Assembly (NCBI GenBank): GCA_964425915.1
Contig: CAYROO010000004.1
Coordinates: 1-64,000, forward strand
DNA length: 64,000 nucleotides
Reading direction: 5' to 3'
Source: Polycyclovorans sp964425915
Lineage (GTDB): Bacteria > Pseudomonadota > Gammaproteobacteria > Nevskiales > Nevskiaceae
A model generated the notes under the pieces. The model was not told the DNA's origin and searched no databases. It saw only the letters and a program-made list of their open reading frames with translations. Of the stretch, positions 35,161 to 44,326 are shown one piece after another. Position 1 is the stretch's first letter. Each line of letters starts with the position of its first letter. Both the position numbers and the translations under genes were made by a program.

Positions 35161-35292
35161 AGAGACAGACCGTGCGTCTGGCAGGGACATTTGCACGTAC
35201 AAGTCTTGAGTCTGGTATCGCACCCGCGTTCCGGGCCCCGGAAGCAACCACCGGTTCACGGGTTGTCACGAAGTCTTTGAGGAGAGCAAAAG

Positions 35293-36669
35293 ATGCATAT
35301 CCGCAAGTTTGATGTTGATTACAGCCGTCGTCTGTTCCTGGAACGCACCCTGAAGGGCGCCTCCGCAGCCGGTGTGCTCGCACCGCTGTGGCCCATGATT
35401 GCCAATGGCAGCATGGACAAGGCCTACCCCGATGAGTTGACGTCGGTGGAGATGTACACCAAGGGCAAGATCAAGACCGGTGACTTCGTCACTGCCGATA
35501 ACGTCGACGCCGTCAAGGATCTGCTCGACCCCATCACCTATCAGCAGGTGAAGACGATGGGCCGGCGCATCAAGATCGTGCCGACCGTCACCGATCCCGC
35601 CAAGCTGTATCCGCATGACTTCCTGGAAGCGACCTTGCGTAACCAGGGGAAGGCCAAGATCGGCGGCGACGGCAACATCTATGAGCAGGGTGGCAAGCCC
35701 TGGATTGGCGGTCTGCCGTTCACCCAGCCATCGACGGGCGAAGAGGCCATTGCCAACCTGACGCTGTCCTGGGGTCGTCACGACTACTGCCAGTACGCCA
35801 TCCGTCAGTGGGATATCGATCCCGCCGGCAAGCAGGCTTATCAGTACGACTTCGTCTGGGCCGAACTGCAGTGCAATGCACGCCTCGATGGCACGGTGTT
35901 CGACAAGGGCCAGGACCTGCTGCGTCTGCAGTCGGTATGGTTCACGGCGCCGTCCGACACCTCGGGCAGCTCCTTCCTCAGCGTCTGGCATTACGACCAG
36001 AACAAGTTCCCGGATCTGCACGGCTACCTTCCGGCCTTCCGTCGCGTGCGCCAGTTCCCGACCAACCAGCGCTTTGAGCCGCTGCTGCCGGGTATCACCT
36101 GGTTCCTGTCCGACGCCTGGGCGGCCGGCGATCCGATGCTGACCTGGGGCAACTACAAGATCATCGAGCGCAAGCCGATGCTGGGTGCCGTCAGCGACAA
36201 CTGGTACGGCAGCGAGAAGAATTGGGAAACGCCGTATCACGGGGGGCCTGAGGGTCAGACCTTCCTCGACACCAACTTCTCGATGTGCCCGGAGTGCATC
36301 GTGCTGGAGGCCGAGCCGGTGGGCTATCCGCGTGCCCCGGTGGGCAAGAAGCGGGTGTGGATCGACGTCCGCAATCAGCAGTTCGTCGCCTACATCACCT
36401 ACGACCGTCGCGGCGAGATCTGGAAGTCGTTCGAAGCCGGCTGGTCGCAGTACGACGATGGCAAGACTGCGTTCAAGGACGGCAAGGGTCACCCGGCGTG
36501 GTCCTGGACCTATGTGATGAGCCACGACATTCAGGCCAATCGCATGAGCCGCGCCACCCACACGGCCAACACGACCGGCGGTTATCGCAGCGTGTTTGAT
36601 ACCGAGGGCGTCGACGTCTACAACAAGTACATGACCGTCAACGCGATTTCCCGACTCGGCGCCGTCTGA
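35293..36669 (+). CDS. DUF1329 protein, first copy, with Tat-type signal
   Basis: The 458-residue protein starts MHIRKFDVDYSRRLFLERTL, a twin-arginine motif (SRRLFLE), followed by a weak hydrophobic core. The mature part has the DUF1329 features: YPDELTSVEMYTKGKIKTGD, RRIKIVPT, RVRQFPTNQRFEPL, WAAGDPMLTWGNY, and a central DTSGSSFL. The family has been compared with LolA/LolB-like lipid carriers. It is predicted periplasmic, and with the RND and DUF1302 neighbours probably carries a hydrophobic substrate. GAGGAGAG upstream of the ATG. A paralogue lies downstream (39877). Confidence 0.93.
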   Translation: MHIRKFDVDYSRRLFLERTLKGASAAGVLAPLWPMIANGSMDKAYPDELTSVEMYTKGKIKTGDFVTADNVDAVKDLLDPITYQQVKTMGRRIKIVPTVTDPAKLYPHDFLEATLRNQGKAKIGGDGNIYEQGGKPWIGGLPFTQPSTGEEAIANLTLSWGRHDYCQYAIRQWDIDPAGKQAYQYDFVWAELQCNARLDGTVFDKGQDLLRLQSVWFTAPSDTSGSSFLSVWHYDQNKFPDLHGYLPAFRRVRQFPTNQRFEPLLPGITWFLSDAWAAGDPMLTWGNYKIIERKPMLGAVSDNWYGSEKNWETPYHGGPEGQTFLDTNFSMCPECIVLEAEPVGYPRAPVGKKRVWIDVRNQQFVAYITYDRRGEIWKSFEAGWSQYDDGKTAFKDGKGHPAWSWTYVMSHDIQANRMSRATHTANTTGGYRSVFDTEGVDVYNKYMTVNAISRLGAV

Positions 36670-36681
36670 GTCAGGGTTTTG

Positions 36682-36712
36682 GCCGGCGCCCCGCGCGGGG
36701 TGGGGCGCCGGC
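36682..36712 (+). other. Intercistronic GC-rich hairpin
   Basis: GCCGGCGCCCC/GGGGCGCCGGC is a perfect 11-bp stem with a 9-base loop, between DUF1329 and the YCF48-like gene. No T-run follows. It may be an mRNA processing or stability element, limiting exonuclease decay of the upstream message. Confidence 0.6.
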
Positions 36713-36727
36713 ATCTTTGGAGGAGAT

Positions 36728-37675
36728 ATGCGGCTAACAGGCATTGCGCTGGCAGTGGGCTTGGGCCTCGCGGCTCCGCTGGCAAGCGCGTTGGAGGTAT
36801 CGCCGCTGCGGGTCGGTACGGCGCATCAGGCGCTGTTCTCGATCGAGGCAGGTGGGCCGCAGCTGCTGGCGGTCGGGACCGGCGGGCAAGTGCTGGAGTC
36901 GGCTGACGGCGGCAAGGCGTGGACGGTGTCCCAGACTGAAGGGACCGAGCTCGCCCTGCTGGGGGTGGATCAGCGCGGCAATCAGGCGGTTGCGGTCGGG
37001 CAGCGCGGCACCATCGCCGTCCGGCAAGATAATCGCTGGCGCGCGGTACCGTCACCGACCGAAGAGCGGTTGATGGCGGTCGCGCTCAATGGCGAGGGCA
37101 TTGCCATCGCGGCCGGGGCATTCGGCACGCTGATGCGCTCCGTCGACGGTGGCCAGAGCTGGTCACTGGTCAATATTGAATGGCCGAATCTGGATGAAGA
37201 TCAGATGGGGGTCAGCCCGCATCTGTATGACGTGCAGTTTGTCGACACCAACACGGTGATGGTGGTCGGCGAGTACGCCGTGGTGCTGCGATCAGAGGAT
37301 GGCGGCGTCAACTGGGAGGTCGTGCATCGGGGTGATGCCTCGGTGTTCGCGGTGCGCGTCAACGACGACGGCCGCGGGTACGCCGTGGGGCAGGACGGAC
37401 TGATCATGCGCACCACCGACGGCGGCCTGAGCTGGGAGCGACGCCAGACCGAGAGCAAGGCCAATCTGTTCTCGGTGCAGGTGCTGCCGTCCGGGCGCGT
37501 AGTGGTAGCCGGGATGCGTGAATGGCTGACCAGTGAGGATCGTGGTGAGCACTGGACCTCCCACCGCGAGAACATGTTGGGTACCGCCTGGTTCACGGAT
37601 CTGACGCTGTCGCCGACGGGACAACTGCTGGCGGTCGGGCAAGCTGGACAGGTCGTTGAAGTCCGCAGTGAGTAA
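36728..37675 (+). CDS. YCF48-like beta-propeller protein
   Basis: The 315-residue protein has a signal peptide (LGLAAPLASALE) and repeats with GTAG/GTGG...S.DGG..W signatures (ESADGGKAW, RSVDGGQSW, RSEDGGVNW, RTTDGGLSW), the seven-bladed YCF48/BNR fold. It is predicted periplasmic. The plastid YCF48 homologue assists photosystem II assembly; in bacteria the family is a general assembly factor or scaffold. In this operon it may chaperone the DUF1302 barrel or the RND complex. TTTGGAGGAGAT precedes the ATG. Confidence 0.9.
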   Translation: MRLTGIALAVGLGLAAPLASALEVSPLRVGTAHQALFSIEAGGPQLLAVGTGGQVLESADGGKAWTVSQTEGTELALLGVDQRGNQAVAVGQRGTIAVRQDNRWRAVPSPTEERLMAVALNGEGIAIAAGAFGTLMRSVDGGQSWSLVNIEWPNLDEDQMGVSPHLYDVQFVDTNTVMVVGEYAVVLRSEDGGVNWEVVHRGDASVFAVRVNDDGRGYAVGQDGLIMRTTDGGLSWERRQTESKANLFSVQVLPSGRVVVAGMREWLTSEDRGEHWTSHRENMLGTAWFTDLTLSPTGQLLAVGQAGQVVEVRSE

Positions 37676-37714
37676 TTGGCAAAGATCAACGAAATAGAGA
37701 GAGAGGAGCACAGC

Positions 37715-39796
37715 ATGAAAAACAGGGACCCCCGCAAGCGCCGCCTGCTCACGGGCGCGAGAAATGCAATTGCGCTTGGCGCTGCATTGTTTGCCGCCTC
37801 TGCCCAGGCAGACGGCTTTTTCAGCAATTTCGACCTCGCGGTAGGCGGCTTTCTGCGCGTTGAGGGGACGTACTCCACGAGCAGCTATGACAACCCCAAC
37901 AATCAGCTCAGTAATATTTTCAATGGCCGCGAGATCGAGCGTCAGGCCTTTGTTCCTCCGACACTTTTGCAGGAGGTCGCTGTCGATTTGCCGATCGTCG
38001 GGCCGATCGTTGATTTGCTGCCCATTGACCGACCGGTTGTCGACAGTTGGACAACTCTTCCACTGCCCGCCTTGGTCGCCACGGACGCCAACTCTCCGGG
38101 GCTTCGGGGTGTGGACAGCGCTGCGGGTGAGGGTACGCCCTTTCCGCGAATCGACAATGACATCAACTACGCGATTCTTCGCGGCGAGGTGGAGTTCGGC
38201 CTGCGCTATGGTCAGAACTGGTCCCTGATCGGCCGTCTGCGCGGCATCTTCGATCCTGCGGTCTATGATGAATTCGACGCCCAGTCCGTGGCCGGCCTGC
38301 GGCGTGGCATTTTCGGCGGCGACCCGGCGCTGTACCGCGGTAAGCCCAACTACTTCGAGTATCGGGTGGAAGGGGACAGCAGCCCCAATCCATTGGAATG
38401 GACCGGCGACGACTATCAGGTCTACTTCCCGGCGCTGTTCCTCCAGTACAACAGTGGGCCGGTCAACCTGCGGATCGGTAACCAGCAAATCGCCTGGGGT
38501 CAGGCGCTGTTCTTCCGCGTGCTGGATGTCCCCAATGGTCTGGACCTGCGTCGTCACTCCCTGCTCGACTATGCGCAGGAGGAGTTCTCCGACAAGCGCG
38601 TGCCTTCACTGGGCATCCGCCTCGGCTACCAGATTACGGATGCTGTCTTGGCGGACGCTTTCGTCCAGAAGTTCCAGCCGACGGTCCTGGGTAACCCCAA
38701 CACCCAGTACAACATCATCCCGACGCAGTTCACCGTCCAGGACCTGTACAAGGTGGGGGACTACGATGATGAGCTGAGCTATGGCCTTCGGTTGAAGGGT
38801 AATCACGGCCAGTGGGGCTGGCAGGCGATTGCGGTCGAACGGATCAACCCGGATGGCACCTTCCGCTGGACCAAGTCCAATGTCGCGACGCCATTGCCAA
38901 ATGAGCTCACCACGACGGGGCAGGTCGTGAATACCACCCTGGCGCTCCAGGGCCTGGACTCCGGTGAGTTGCTCGCACAGACTGCGTTTGAAGCGGCGCC
39001 GGGCGGTGTTTACTCGGCTAACGAATGGTTCAACTACGCGGCACAGGTGCGGCTGGATGGTGTTGCCGGCCTGAATGCGTCGATCGAAGAGTTTCCGGCG
39101 ACGTCCGAGCTTTATGCGTCCACAGTGGAAACTTTTGAAGAGGCGACCAATCAGCTCAACACCTTTTTTATCGCGGCGGGCGGCAGCCTGCGTGGGCACA
39201 TTGCCCGCGAATACCACCGTGAGCAGGTGTACGGCTTGGGGGGTAGCTATGTGACCGAAGGTGAGCCTGGCTCCCTGTTGGATCAGCTGATCATCAATCT
39301 GGAGGTCAGCTACACGCCGGATCGCACGTTCACGAACACCTCGCTGAGCCGCAATTACATCGTCGAAGACGCCTGGATCGGCGCCCTGGTGATGGAGAAG
39401 TACCATCGCTTCACCCCGGCGTTCCCGGCGACCTACTTCGTGCTGCAGTACATGTACCGCGACACTGACGATCTGTTTGGCCGCCACCTCAGCGGCTACG
39501 GTGGATCCGAGACCAAGGTGGCCGATGGCATCAGCGAGGCCCATTACGTCGCATTGGCGTTCCAGCAGCCGTTCCCGCAGGACGTCTACCGGATCGGCTT
39601 TGCCACCCTGTATGACCCGCGCGGCAGCATCCTGGTGCAGCCGGGCATCAAGTACAAGCCGTCCCGCGAGTGGACCTTCGAGGCGTTCTACACCTACCTC
39701 GATGGCGATCTCAACGGGGCCAATCCCAACGACACCCTGCTGTCCACGGTGGACTTCGCTGACGAGGTGACGGTGCGTATCGCGTACCAGTTCTGA
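37715..39796 (+). CDS. DUF1302-family outer-membrane barrel protein
   Basis: The 693-residue protein has a signal peptide (LGAALFAASAQA) and the DUF1302 start GFFSNFDLAVGGFLRVEGTYS. A long beta-rich body with many aromatic strands ends in VTVRIAYQF with a terminal Phe, as in barrel proteins. DUF1302 almost always travels with DUF1329 and is thought to be an outer-membrane channel for hydrophobic compounds. GAGAGGAG lies before the ATG at 37715, which decides the start against an in-frame Met 39 bases earlier. A terminator follows at 39836. Confidence 0.92.
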   Translation: MKNRDPRKRRLLTGARNAIALGAALFAASAQADGFFSNFDLAVGGFLRVEGTYSTSSYDNPNNQLSNIFNGREIERQAFVPPTLLQEVAVDLPIVGPIVDLLPIDRPVVDSWTTLPLPALVATDANSPGLRGVDSAAGEGTPFPRIDNDINYAILRGEVEFGLRYGQNWSLIGRLRGIFDPAVYDEFDAQSVAGLRRGIFGGDPALYRGKPNYFEYRVEGDSSPNPLEWTGDDYQVYFPALFLQYNSGPVNLRIGNQQIAWGQALFFRVLDVPNGLDLRRHSLLDYAQEEFSDKRVPSLGIRLGYQITDAVLADAFVQKFQPTVLGNPNTQYNIIPTQFTVQDLYKVGDYDDELSYGLRLKGNHGQWGWQAIAVERINPDGTFRWTKSNVATPLPNELTTTGQVVNTTLALQGLDSGELLAQTAFEAAPGGVYSANEWFNYAAQVRLDGVAGLNASIEEFPATSELYASTVETFEEATNQLNTFFIAAGGSLRGHIAREYHREQVYGLGGSYVTEGEPGSLLDQLIINLEVSYTPDRTFTNTSLSRNYIVEDAWIGALVMEKYHRFTPAFPATYFVLQYMYRDTDDLFGRHLSGYGGSETKVADGISEAHYVALAFQQPFPQDVYRIGFATLYDPRGSILVQPGIKYKPSREWTFEAFYTYLDGDLNGANPNDTLLSTVDFADEVTVRIAYQF

Positions 39797-39835
39797 GCCG
39801 GCGTCGTCTGCCCCGCATGGGGTGCCTGTAACCTG

Positions 39836-39863
39836 AACGCCGGGCGCTGCCCGGCGTTTTTTT
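39836..39863 (+). terminator. Rho-independent terminator between DUF1302 and the second DUF1329 gene
   Basis: AACGCCGGGC-GCT-GCCCGGCGTT is a 10-bp stem followed by seven T, 14 bases before the second DUF1329 ATG. It should stop most transcripts after DUF1302, so the last gene is made by read-through at a lower level or under anti-termination. Confidence 0.88.
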
Positions 39864-39876
39864 GTCTGGAGCTGTC

Positions 39877-41250
39877 ATGCATATCCGTCGCTACGACGCC
39901 GGCTACAGCCGTCGGCACTTCCTGAAGCAGCTTGCGGCGGGCAGTGGCGCCGCCGGTGTGCTGATGCCCGCCTGGAAAGCACTGGCCGAAACCGGCGAGG
40001 TGACGCGGGCCTATCCCGAAGAGCTGTTGTCAATCGAGGCGTATACCAAGGGTCAGATCAAGCCGGGCGATATCATCAACGCCGACAACGTCGACTTGGT
40101 CAAGGATCTGCTGGAGCCGGTGAAATACGAACAGATCCGGGACATGGGGCGCCGCCTCAAGGTGAAGGCGTCGACCACCGACCTGATGCGGCTGAGCCCC
40201 TGGGAGTATCTGGAGGCCACCCTCCGTCATCAGGGGAAGGCCCGCTTCGACGACAAGGGCAATGTGGTGGCGCCGGATGGCGGCCCCTGGATTGGCGGCA
40301 ATCCGTTTCCCGCGGCGGAAACGGCGCTGGAGCTGTTCGCCAGTCTGACCCTGAACTGGGGCCGTCACGATGGCTCGTTCTACGCCATCTATGAGGAAGA
40401 CCTGGGCCCGGAGGGGCGCGTCAACTACAGCTATGAGGCGGGATGGGCGGAGCTGTCGCCGGTGGCGCGGACCACCATGGAGCCCAAGCCCTATTGGCCG
40501 GGGCATGAGGACAAGCTGCGCTATCAGTCGATCGTGTTTCTGTCGCCGCAGAGTTCGCGCGGGACGTCATTCCTCAACATCTGGCCCTACGACCACAGCA
40601 CCTTTCCGGTGCTGTACGGCTATGTCCCCGAGTTCAAGCGGGTGCGTCAGTTCCCGACCGACCAGCGCTTCGAGCCGTTGATTCCGGGGTCCACCCTGTA
40701 TCTGTCGGATGCCTGGGCGGCAGGCGATCCGCTCTATACCTGGGGTAACTATCGCATCGTCGGTCGAGGTCCGGCGCTGTGCGCGCTGGATGACAACTGG
40801 AATCCCGATGACAAAAACTGGCACCACGGCACTCATGGTGGGCCGGAAGGCAAGACCTTCTGGGATACCACGGTCGAATTGGTGCCGGAAGCCATCGTCT
40901 GTGAGGCCGAGCCGGTGAAGTTTCCGCGGGCGCCCGTCAGCAAGAAGCGCGTTTGGTTCGATGCGCGCACCGGCCTGCCGGTGGCGATGGTCTCCTACGA
41001 TCGTCGCGGTCAGGCGTACCGCTCATTCGATGCCGCTTTCTCGACCTACCAACGAGGCGACCAGCAGTTTTTGGATGGCGCGCATCCGTACTGGTCGTGG
41101 GCGCATGTCCATGCCTTCGACCTGCAGACTCGAAGCATGACGCGTCTGGAGCAGGTACGCGAGGTGGCCGGACACGCCACGATCGCCAACGATGCGTCCA
41201 TGTATGACCGCTATCTCACCCAATCGGCGCTGAGCCGCCTGGGGAGCTGA
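39877..41250 (+). CDS. DUF1329 protein, second copy, with Tat-type signal
   Basis: The 457-residue protein is a paralogue of the one at 35293. It shares MHIRRYDAGYSRRHFLKQ (Tat motif SRRHFLK), YPEELLSIEAYTKGQIKPGD, RVRQFPTDQRFEPL, WAAGDPLYTWGNY and the C-terminal YDRYLTQSALSRLG. The two proteins differ in the middle, for example in the substrate-facing loops. GGAG six bases before the ATG at 39877 supports that start. Placement after a strong terminator suggests separate dosage. It may carry a different compound or form a pair with the first copy. Confidence 0.92.
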   Translation: MHIRRYDAGYSRRHFLKQLAAGSGAAGVLMPAWKALAETGEVTRAYPEELLSIEAYTKGQIKPGDIINADNVDLVKDLLEPVKYEQIRDMGRRLKVKASTTDLMRLSPWEYLEATLRHQGKARFDDKGNVVAPDGGPWIGGNPFPAAETALELFASLTLNWGRHDGSFYAIYEEDLGPEGRVNYSYEAGWAELSPVARTTMEPKPYWPGHEDKLRYQSIVFLSPQSSRGTSFLNIWPYDHSTFPVLYGYVPEFKRVRQFPTDQRFEPLIPGSTLYLSDAWAAGDPLYTWGNYRIVGRGPALCALDDNWNPDDKNWHHGTHGGPEGKTFWDTTVELVPEAIVCEAEPVKFPRAPVSKKRVWFDARTGLPVAMVSYDRRGQAYRSFDAAFSTYQRGDQQFLDGAHPYWSWAHVHAFDLQTRSMTRLEQVREVAGHATIANDASMYDRYLTQSALSRLGS

Positions 41251-41311
41251 TCCAGAGCGCGAACCCAGGCGTCGCTACGCCACTGGGGTGCTCGCCCAAG
41301 CGTTTTGGCGC

Positions 41312-42763
41312 CTAACCGGCGGGTGCAGCAGCCGCCGGCTGGAACCAGCGTTCCAGCAGGCGGGCGTCGTCGTAGTGCAGCGGCTGAATCGGATCGAGCC
41401 CCTGCCGTTGAAAGTGGTGGATGGCGCCATCGGTGGGCAGGCCGCTGGCCCAGGGCCATGCGACGCCCTGATCGTCACTCCCGCGCAGACGCCCATCCGG
41501 CAGGAACAGGCTGGTGCTGCCCTCGGCCGATTCGATGGTGTAGAGCAAGTCGAAGGGCACCAACTGGTAGTGGCGTCGGGCGTGCAGATCGCTGGCTTCC
41601 GGGCTGCTATAGACATGGCTGAGCAGGTTGCGAGGCCCTCCCAGCTGCAGCGCTGGACGCCCCTCAATCGGTGCTTGCTGCGGTTGCATCAAGGGGGCCG
41701 TGGCGCCGTCGCGGGCGTTCAAGGTTTGCGCTGCAAACCATAGCGGCACACCGTCGGCTGGATGCAGGCTGTCGTAGAGCAGGGCATCACCGTTGCGGTC
41801 GAGCGTCACCCGCCATTGCATCAATTCCGGCCCGGCGCTGCTGCGACTCCAGACAAAGTAGATGATCTGCACCAGCGGCTCGCCACCGAAACGGGTGAAT
41901 CCAATCTGGTAATGCACCACCGCCGTATCGGTGTCGACATCCCAGGCCCCGTTGCGCAGGACCGGACGACCGGGCTGGCTGCTGCCGTCGGACAGCCACA
42001 GCTGCGGGGCATGGGCTTCGGTCAGTGCGCGCCAGGCGGTGGTGATCAATCCAGGAAAGCCGAGCGGATCCTCGGGCAGCCGGTTGAAGTCCTGTGGCTG
42101 CCAGCGCTGTGCCACCGTCACCGTCGGCTGCCAGATCACCGTGGCGGTCGCCTCCGTCGCCGGCGGCGCTTCGAAGCGCGCCTTTACCGCATCGGCGCGA
42201 TCGTGCCAACGCTGGCGGATCAGCGGTGAGGTGAGGGGCAGCAAGGCCAAGGTTCGCGGTGCTCGGGCGTACTCCTGTGGCGGGATGACAGCCGTCTTAA
42301 GCCGCGCCAGTACCTCGGGTTGCTGCAGCTCAAGGGACACCAGGCCGTAGCCGCAACTATGCATGCGCTGATGCAGGTCGGCACGTTCCTGCCGCGGCAG
42401 GTTGAGGTTGCGAAGTTCGTAGTCGCGCGCCTCCTGATCCATTTCCCGCATGCGTCGGGTCCAGGCGCCCAGGCGATCGAGGTCGTCCACCTCATCCCGG
42501 TACGAGGCCATCAAACGGTCGCTGCGCAGGTACGGGAAGCCGGGGACCCGGTAGTACGCCGGATGCCCGACACCCGCCGCCGCCACGCGCGCATCGACCT
42601 CTGCGTAGAGGTCGCGACAGTCCGCCAGAGGGCGCATCAGACCCGTGAAGGCGACTTCCGGTACCGGCTGCGACGTGGCGCAGGCGGAGAGCAGCAGCAG
42701 CGGGGGCAGCCACCGGACGCGGCGGACGGAGGTGAGGGTCAAGGTGTGCTCCAGGGTCTTCAT
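41312..42763 (-). CDS. Large lipoprotein of unknown function
   Basis: The 483-residue product has a basic N-terminus, a hydrophobic stretch and the lipobox LSAC (WLPPLLLLSACATSQP). I recognise no family. It has a helical N-terminal half (HPAYYRVPGFPYLR, then RERADL-like Arg/Asp-rich helices) and a beta-rich second half with long Trp-containing segments. The frame is real on length, signal and intact ends. It is convergent with DUF1329 and divergent from the SDR operon, so its promoter overlaps the CTACCC site at 42813. I chose the ATG at 42763; one eight codons upstream is an alternative. A role in the same envelope system is plausible. Confidence 0.75.
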   Translation of the reverse strand: MKTLEHTLTLTSVRRVRWLPPLLLLSACATSQPVPEVAFTGLMRPLADCRDLYAEVDARVAAAGVGHPAYYRVPGFPYLRSDRLMASYRDEVDDLDRLGAWTRRMREMDQEARDYELRNLNLPRQERADLHQRMHSCGYGLVSLELQQPEVLARLKTAVIPPQEYARAPRTLALLPLTSPLIRQRWHDRADAVKARFEAPPATEATATVIWQPTVTVAQRWQPQDFNRLPEDPLGFPGLITTAWRALTEAHAPQLWLSDGSSQPGRPVLRNGAWDVDTDTAVVHYQIGFTRFGGEPLVQIIYFVWSRSSAGPELMQWRVTLDRNGDALLYDSLHPADGVPLWFAAQTLNARDGATAPLMQPQQAPIEGRPALQLGGPRNLLSHVYSSPEASDLHARRHYQLVPFDLLYTIESAEGSTSLFLPDGRLRGSDDQGVAWPWASGLPTDGAIHHFQRQGLDPIQPLHYDDARLLERWFQPAAAAPAG

Positions 42764-42812
42764 GGGGATCACTACGGCATGCACCATGACCTAGATTCGG
42801 CTTCGCACAAAA

Positions 42813-42828
42813 CTACCCGACAGGGTAG
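42813..42828. promoter_or_regulatory. Candidate operator: CTACCC-GACA-GGGTAG
   Basis: This perfect 16-bp palindrome lies between the divergent lipoprotein gene and the SDR operon, 100 bases before the SDR start. It shares CAAAACTACCC with the site before the RND operon. The palindrome and the inverted arrangement there point to a common dimeric regulator. Confidence 0.65.
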
Positions 42829-42927
42829 CGGCAACGTCGGGGGGTCGGAGTAGCGTTCATCAAAACAAGCCAGCGCCGTGATCTCCGATAGGACAACTGC
42901 GCGAAATAACAGGTGAGGAGAGCGGTG

Positions 42928-43743
42928 ATGGATTATCTCAAGCGTTTCCGGCTGGACGGAAAAGTCGCGCTGGTGACCGGTGGTGCGCGCGGGCTCGGTC
43001 GCGAGATTGCCTTGGCGCTGTCGTCGGTCGGCGCCCGTGTGGTGGTCACCGACGTCGCAGACGATGGCGGCCGTGAGACCGTCGACATCCTTCGCCGCGC
43101 CGGTGGTGAAGCGGAGTGTCGCGTCCACGATGTCACCGACGAGCCGGCCTGGGAGTCGGCCGTTGCCACCGCCATCAGTGCCTTTGGCGGTCTCGACGTC
43201 CTGGTCAATAACGCCGGTGTGGAATCGGGGTCGTTGGTGCGTGACTGCAGTCTGGCGGAGTTCCGTCGGATCCAGGACATCAACGTCACGGGCACGTTTC
43301 TCGGGTGCAAGCACGCAATCCGTGCGATGTCACCTGGCGGCGCCAGCGGTCGTGGCGGCGCCATCATCAACCTGTCGTCCGCGGCGGCCCTCATCGGCGT
43401 GCTGGCCCATGGGGCCTACGGTGCCTCAAAGGGTGCGGTCCGCAGCCTTACCAAGACAGCTGCCGTCGAGTGTGGCCGTATGGGCACTGGGGTGCGGGTG
43501 AACTCGCTGCACCCGGGCTTGATCCTGACCGCGATGGGCCATCAGCTGCTCGATGGCCTGATCGAGCTGGGCCTGGCGCCAGATCGTGCGGGTGCCGAGG
43601 CCGCGCTGCTCGCCCTGCATCCCTTGGGCCGGTTCGGCGAGCCAGCCGATGTCGCCAGCGCGGTGCTGTATCTGGCCAGCGATGCCGCGGGCTGGGTGAC
43701 CGGTGCCGAGCTGTCGATCGATGGCGGCGTCGTCGCGGGCTGA
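42928..43743 (+). CDS. SDR-family oxidoreductase, first copy
   Basis: The 271-residue NAD(P)-dependent dehydrogenase has the Rossmann TGGARGLG (residues 17-24), the NNAG motif, the catalytic Ser in NLSSAAAL and YGASK. The ending WVTGAELSIDGGVVAG is typical of classical SDRs. It oxidises or reduces a hydroxyl/keto group of an unknown substrate. GAGGAGAG precedes the ATG at 42928. It heads a seven-gene catabolic operon that runs to 50299, so it is likely under the operator at 42813. Confidence 0.93.
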   Translation: MDYLKRFRLDGKVALVTGGARGLGREIALALSSVGARVVVTDVADDGGRETVDILRRAGGEAECRVHDVTDEPAWESAVATAISAFGGLDVLVNNAGVESGSLVRDCSLAEFRRIQDINVTGTFLGCKHAIRAMSPGGASGRGGAIINLSSAAALIGVLAHGAYGASKGAVRSLTKTAAVECGRMGTGVRVNSLHPGLILTAMGHQLLDGLIELGLAPDRAGAEAALLALHPLGRFGEPADVASAVLYLASDAAGWVTGAELSIDGGVVAG

Positions 43744-43824
43744 CGCCGAACGGTCAGATCTTACATTCCCGGCCCGCGTGCCAACCCGCTGCGCGAATTC
43801 GCGCAGCCGACCTGGAGAACCGAT

Positions 43825-44292
43825 ATGCACGCTCTCAACCCCGAGCACCTGTTCCGCTATCAGGCCCGACTGCACCCCCCGCAGGTGATCGGTCCGGTGG
43901 CGGAGGGGATCCGTATCAACTTCTGGATTGCCGGCGGCGAGGTCCTCGGCCCAAGAATCCGCGGCACCATGGCGGGGCAGGGTGCCGATTTCCTCACGCT
44001 GCGGCGCGATGGCGTGGCGGAGTTGAATGTGCAGGGCACCATCGAAACGGATGACGGCGCCTTGATCCACATCAGCTACCCCGGTCTCAGTGACCTCGGA
44101 GCCGATGCCTACGAGCAATTTCTAAAAGGCCATACGCCGCCCATGCTCTATCTGAAAACGGTGCCGCGACTGCGCTGCGCCCACCCGGCCTATGCCGATC
44201 TGGAGCGGTGCCTGTGCGTCGGCGTCGGCGAAGGCAACCTCGAAACGCTTGAGGTGACCTACGACGTCTACGCCATTCGCGGGGTGGCGTGA
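43825..44292 (+). CDS. DUF3237 protein
   Basis: The 155-residue cytosolic protein has the DUF3237 pattern: PPQVIGPVAEGIRINFWIAGGEVLGPRIRG, GADFLTLRRDGVAELNVQGTIETDDG and YLKTVPRL. The fold is a small beta-barrel with a pocket. The family is found in catabolic clusters for aromatic, steroid and terpenoid compounds, but no reaction is established. It sits between an SDR and a CoA ligase, which suggests a step or carrier role. The spacer before it (81 bases) shows no promoter. Confidence 0.88.
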   Translation: MHALNPEHLFRYQARLHPPQVIGPVAEGIRINFWIAGGEVLGPRIRGTMAGQGADFLTLRRDGVAELNVQGTIETDDGALIHISYPGLSDLGADAYEQFLKGHTPPMLYLKTVPRLRCAHPAYADLERCLCVGVGEGNLETLEVTYDVYAIRGVA

Positions 44293-44326
44293 GCGCGATC
44301 AAACGATGAAGGGGAGGTGATCGCAG

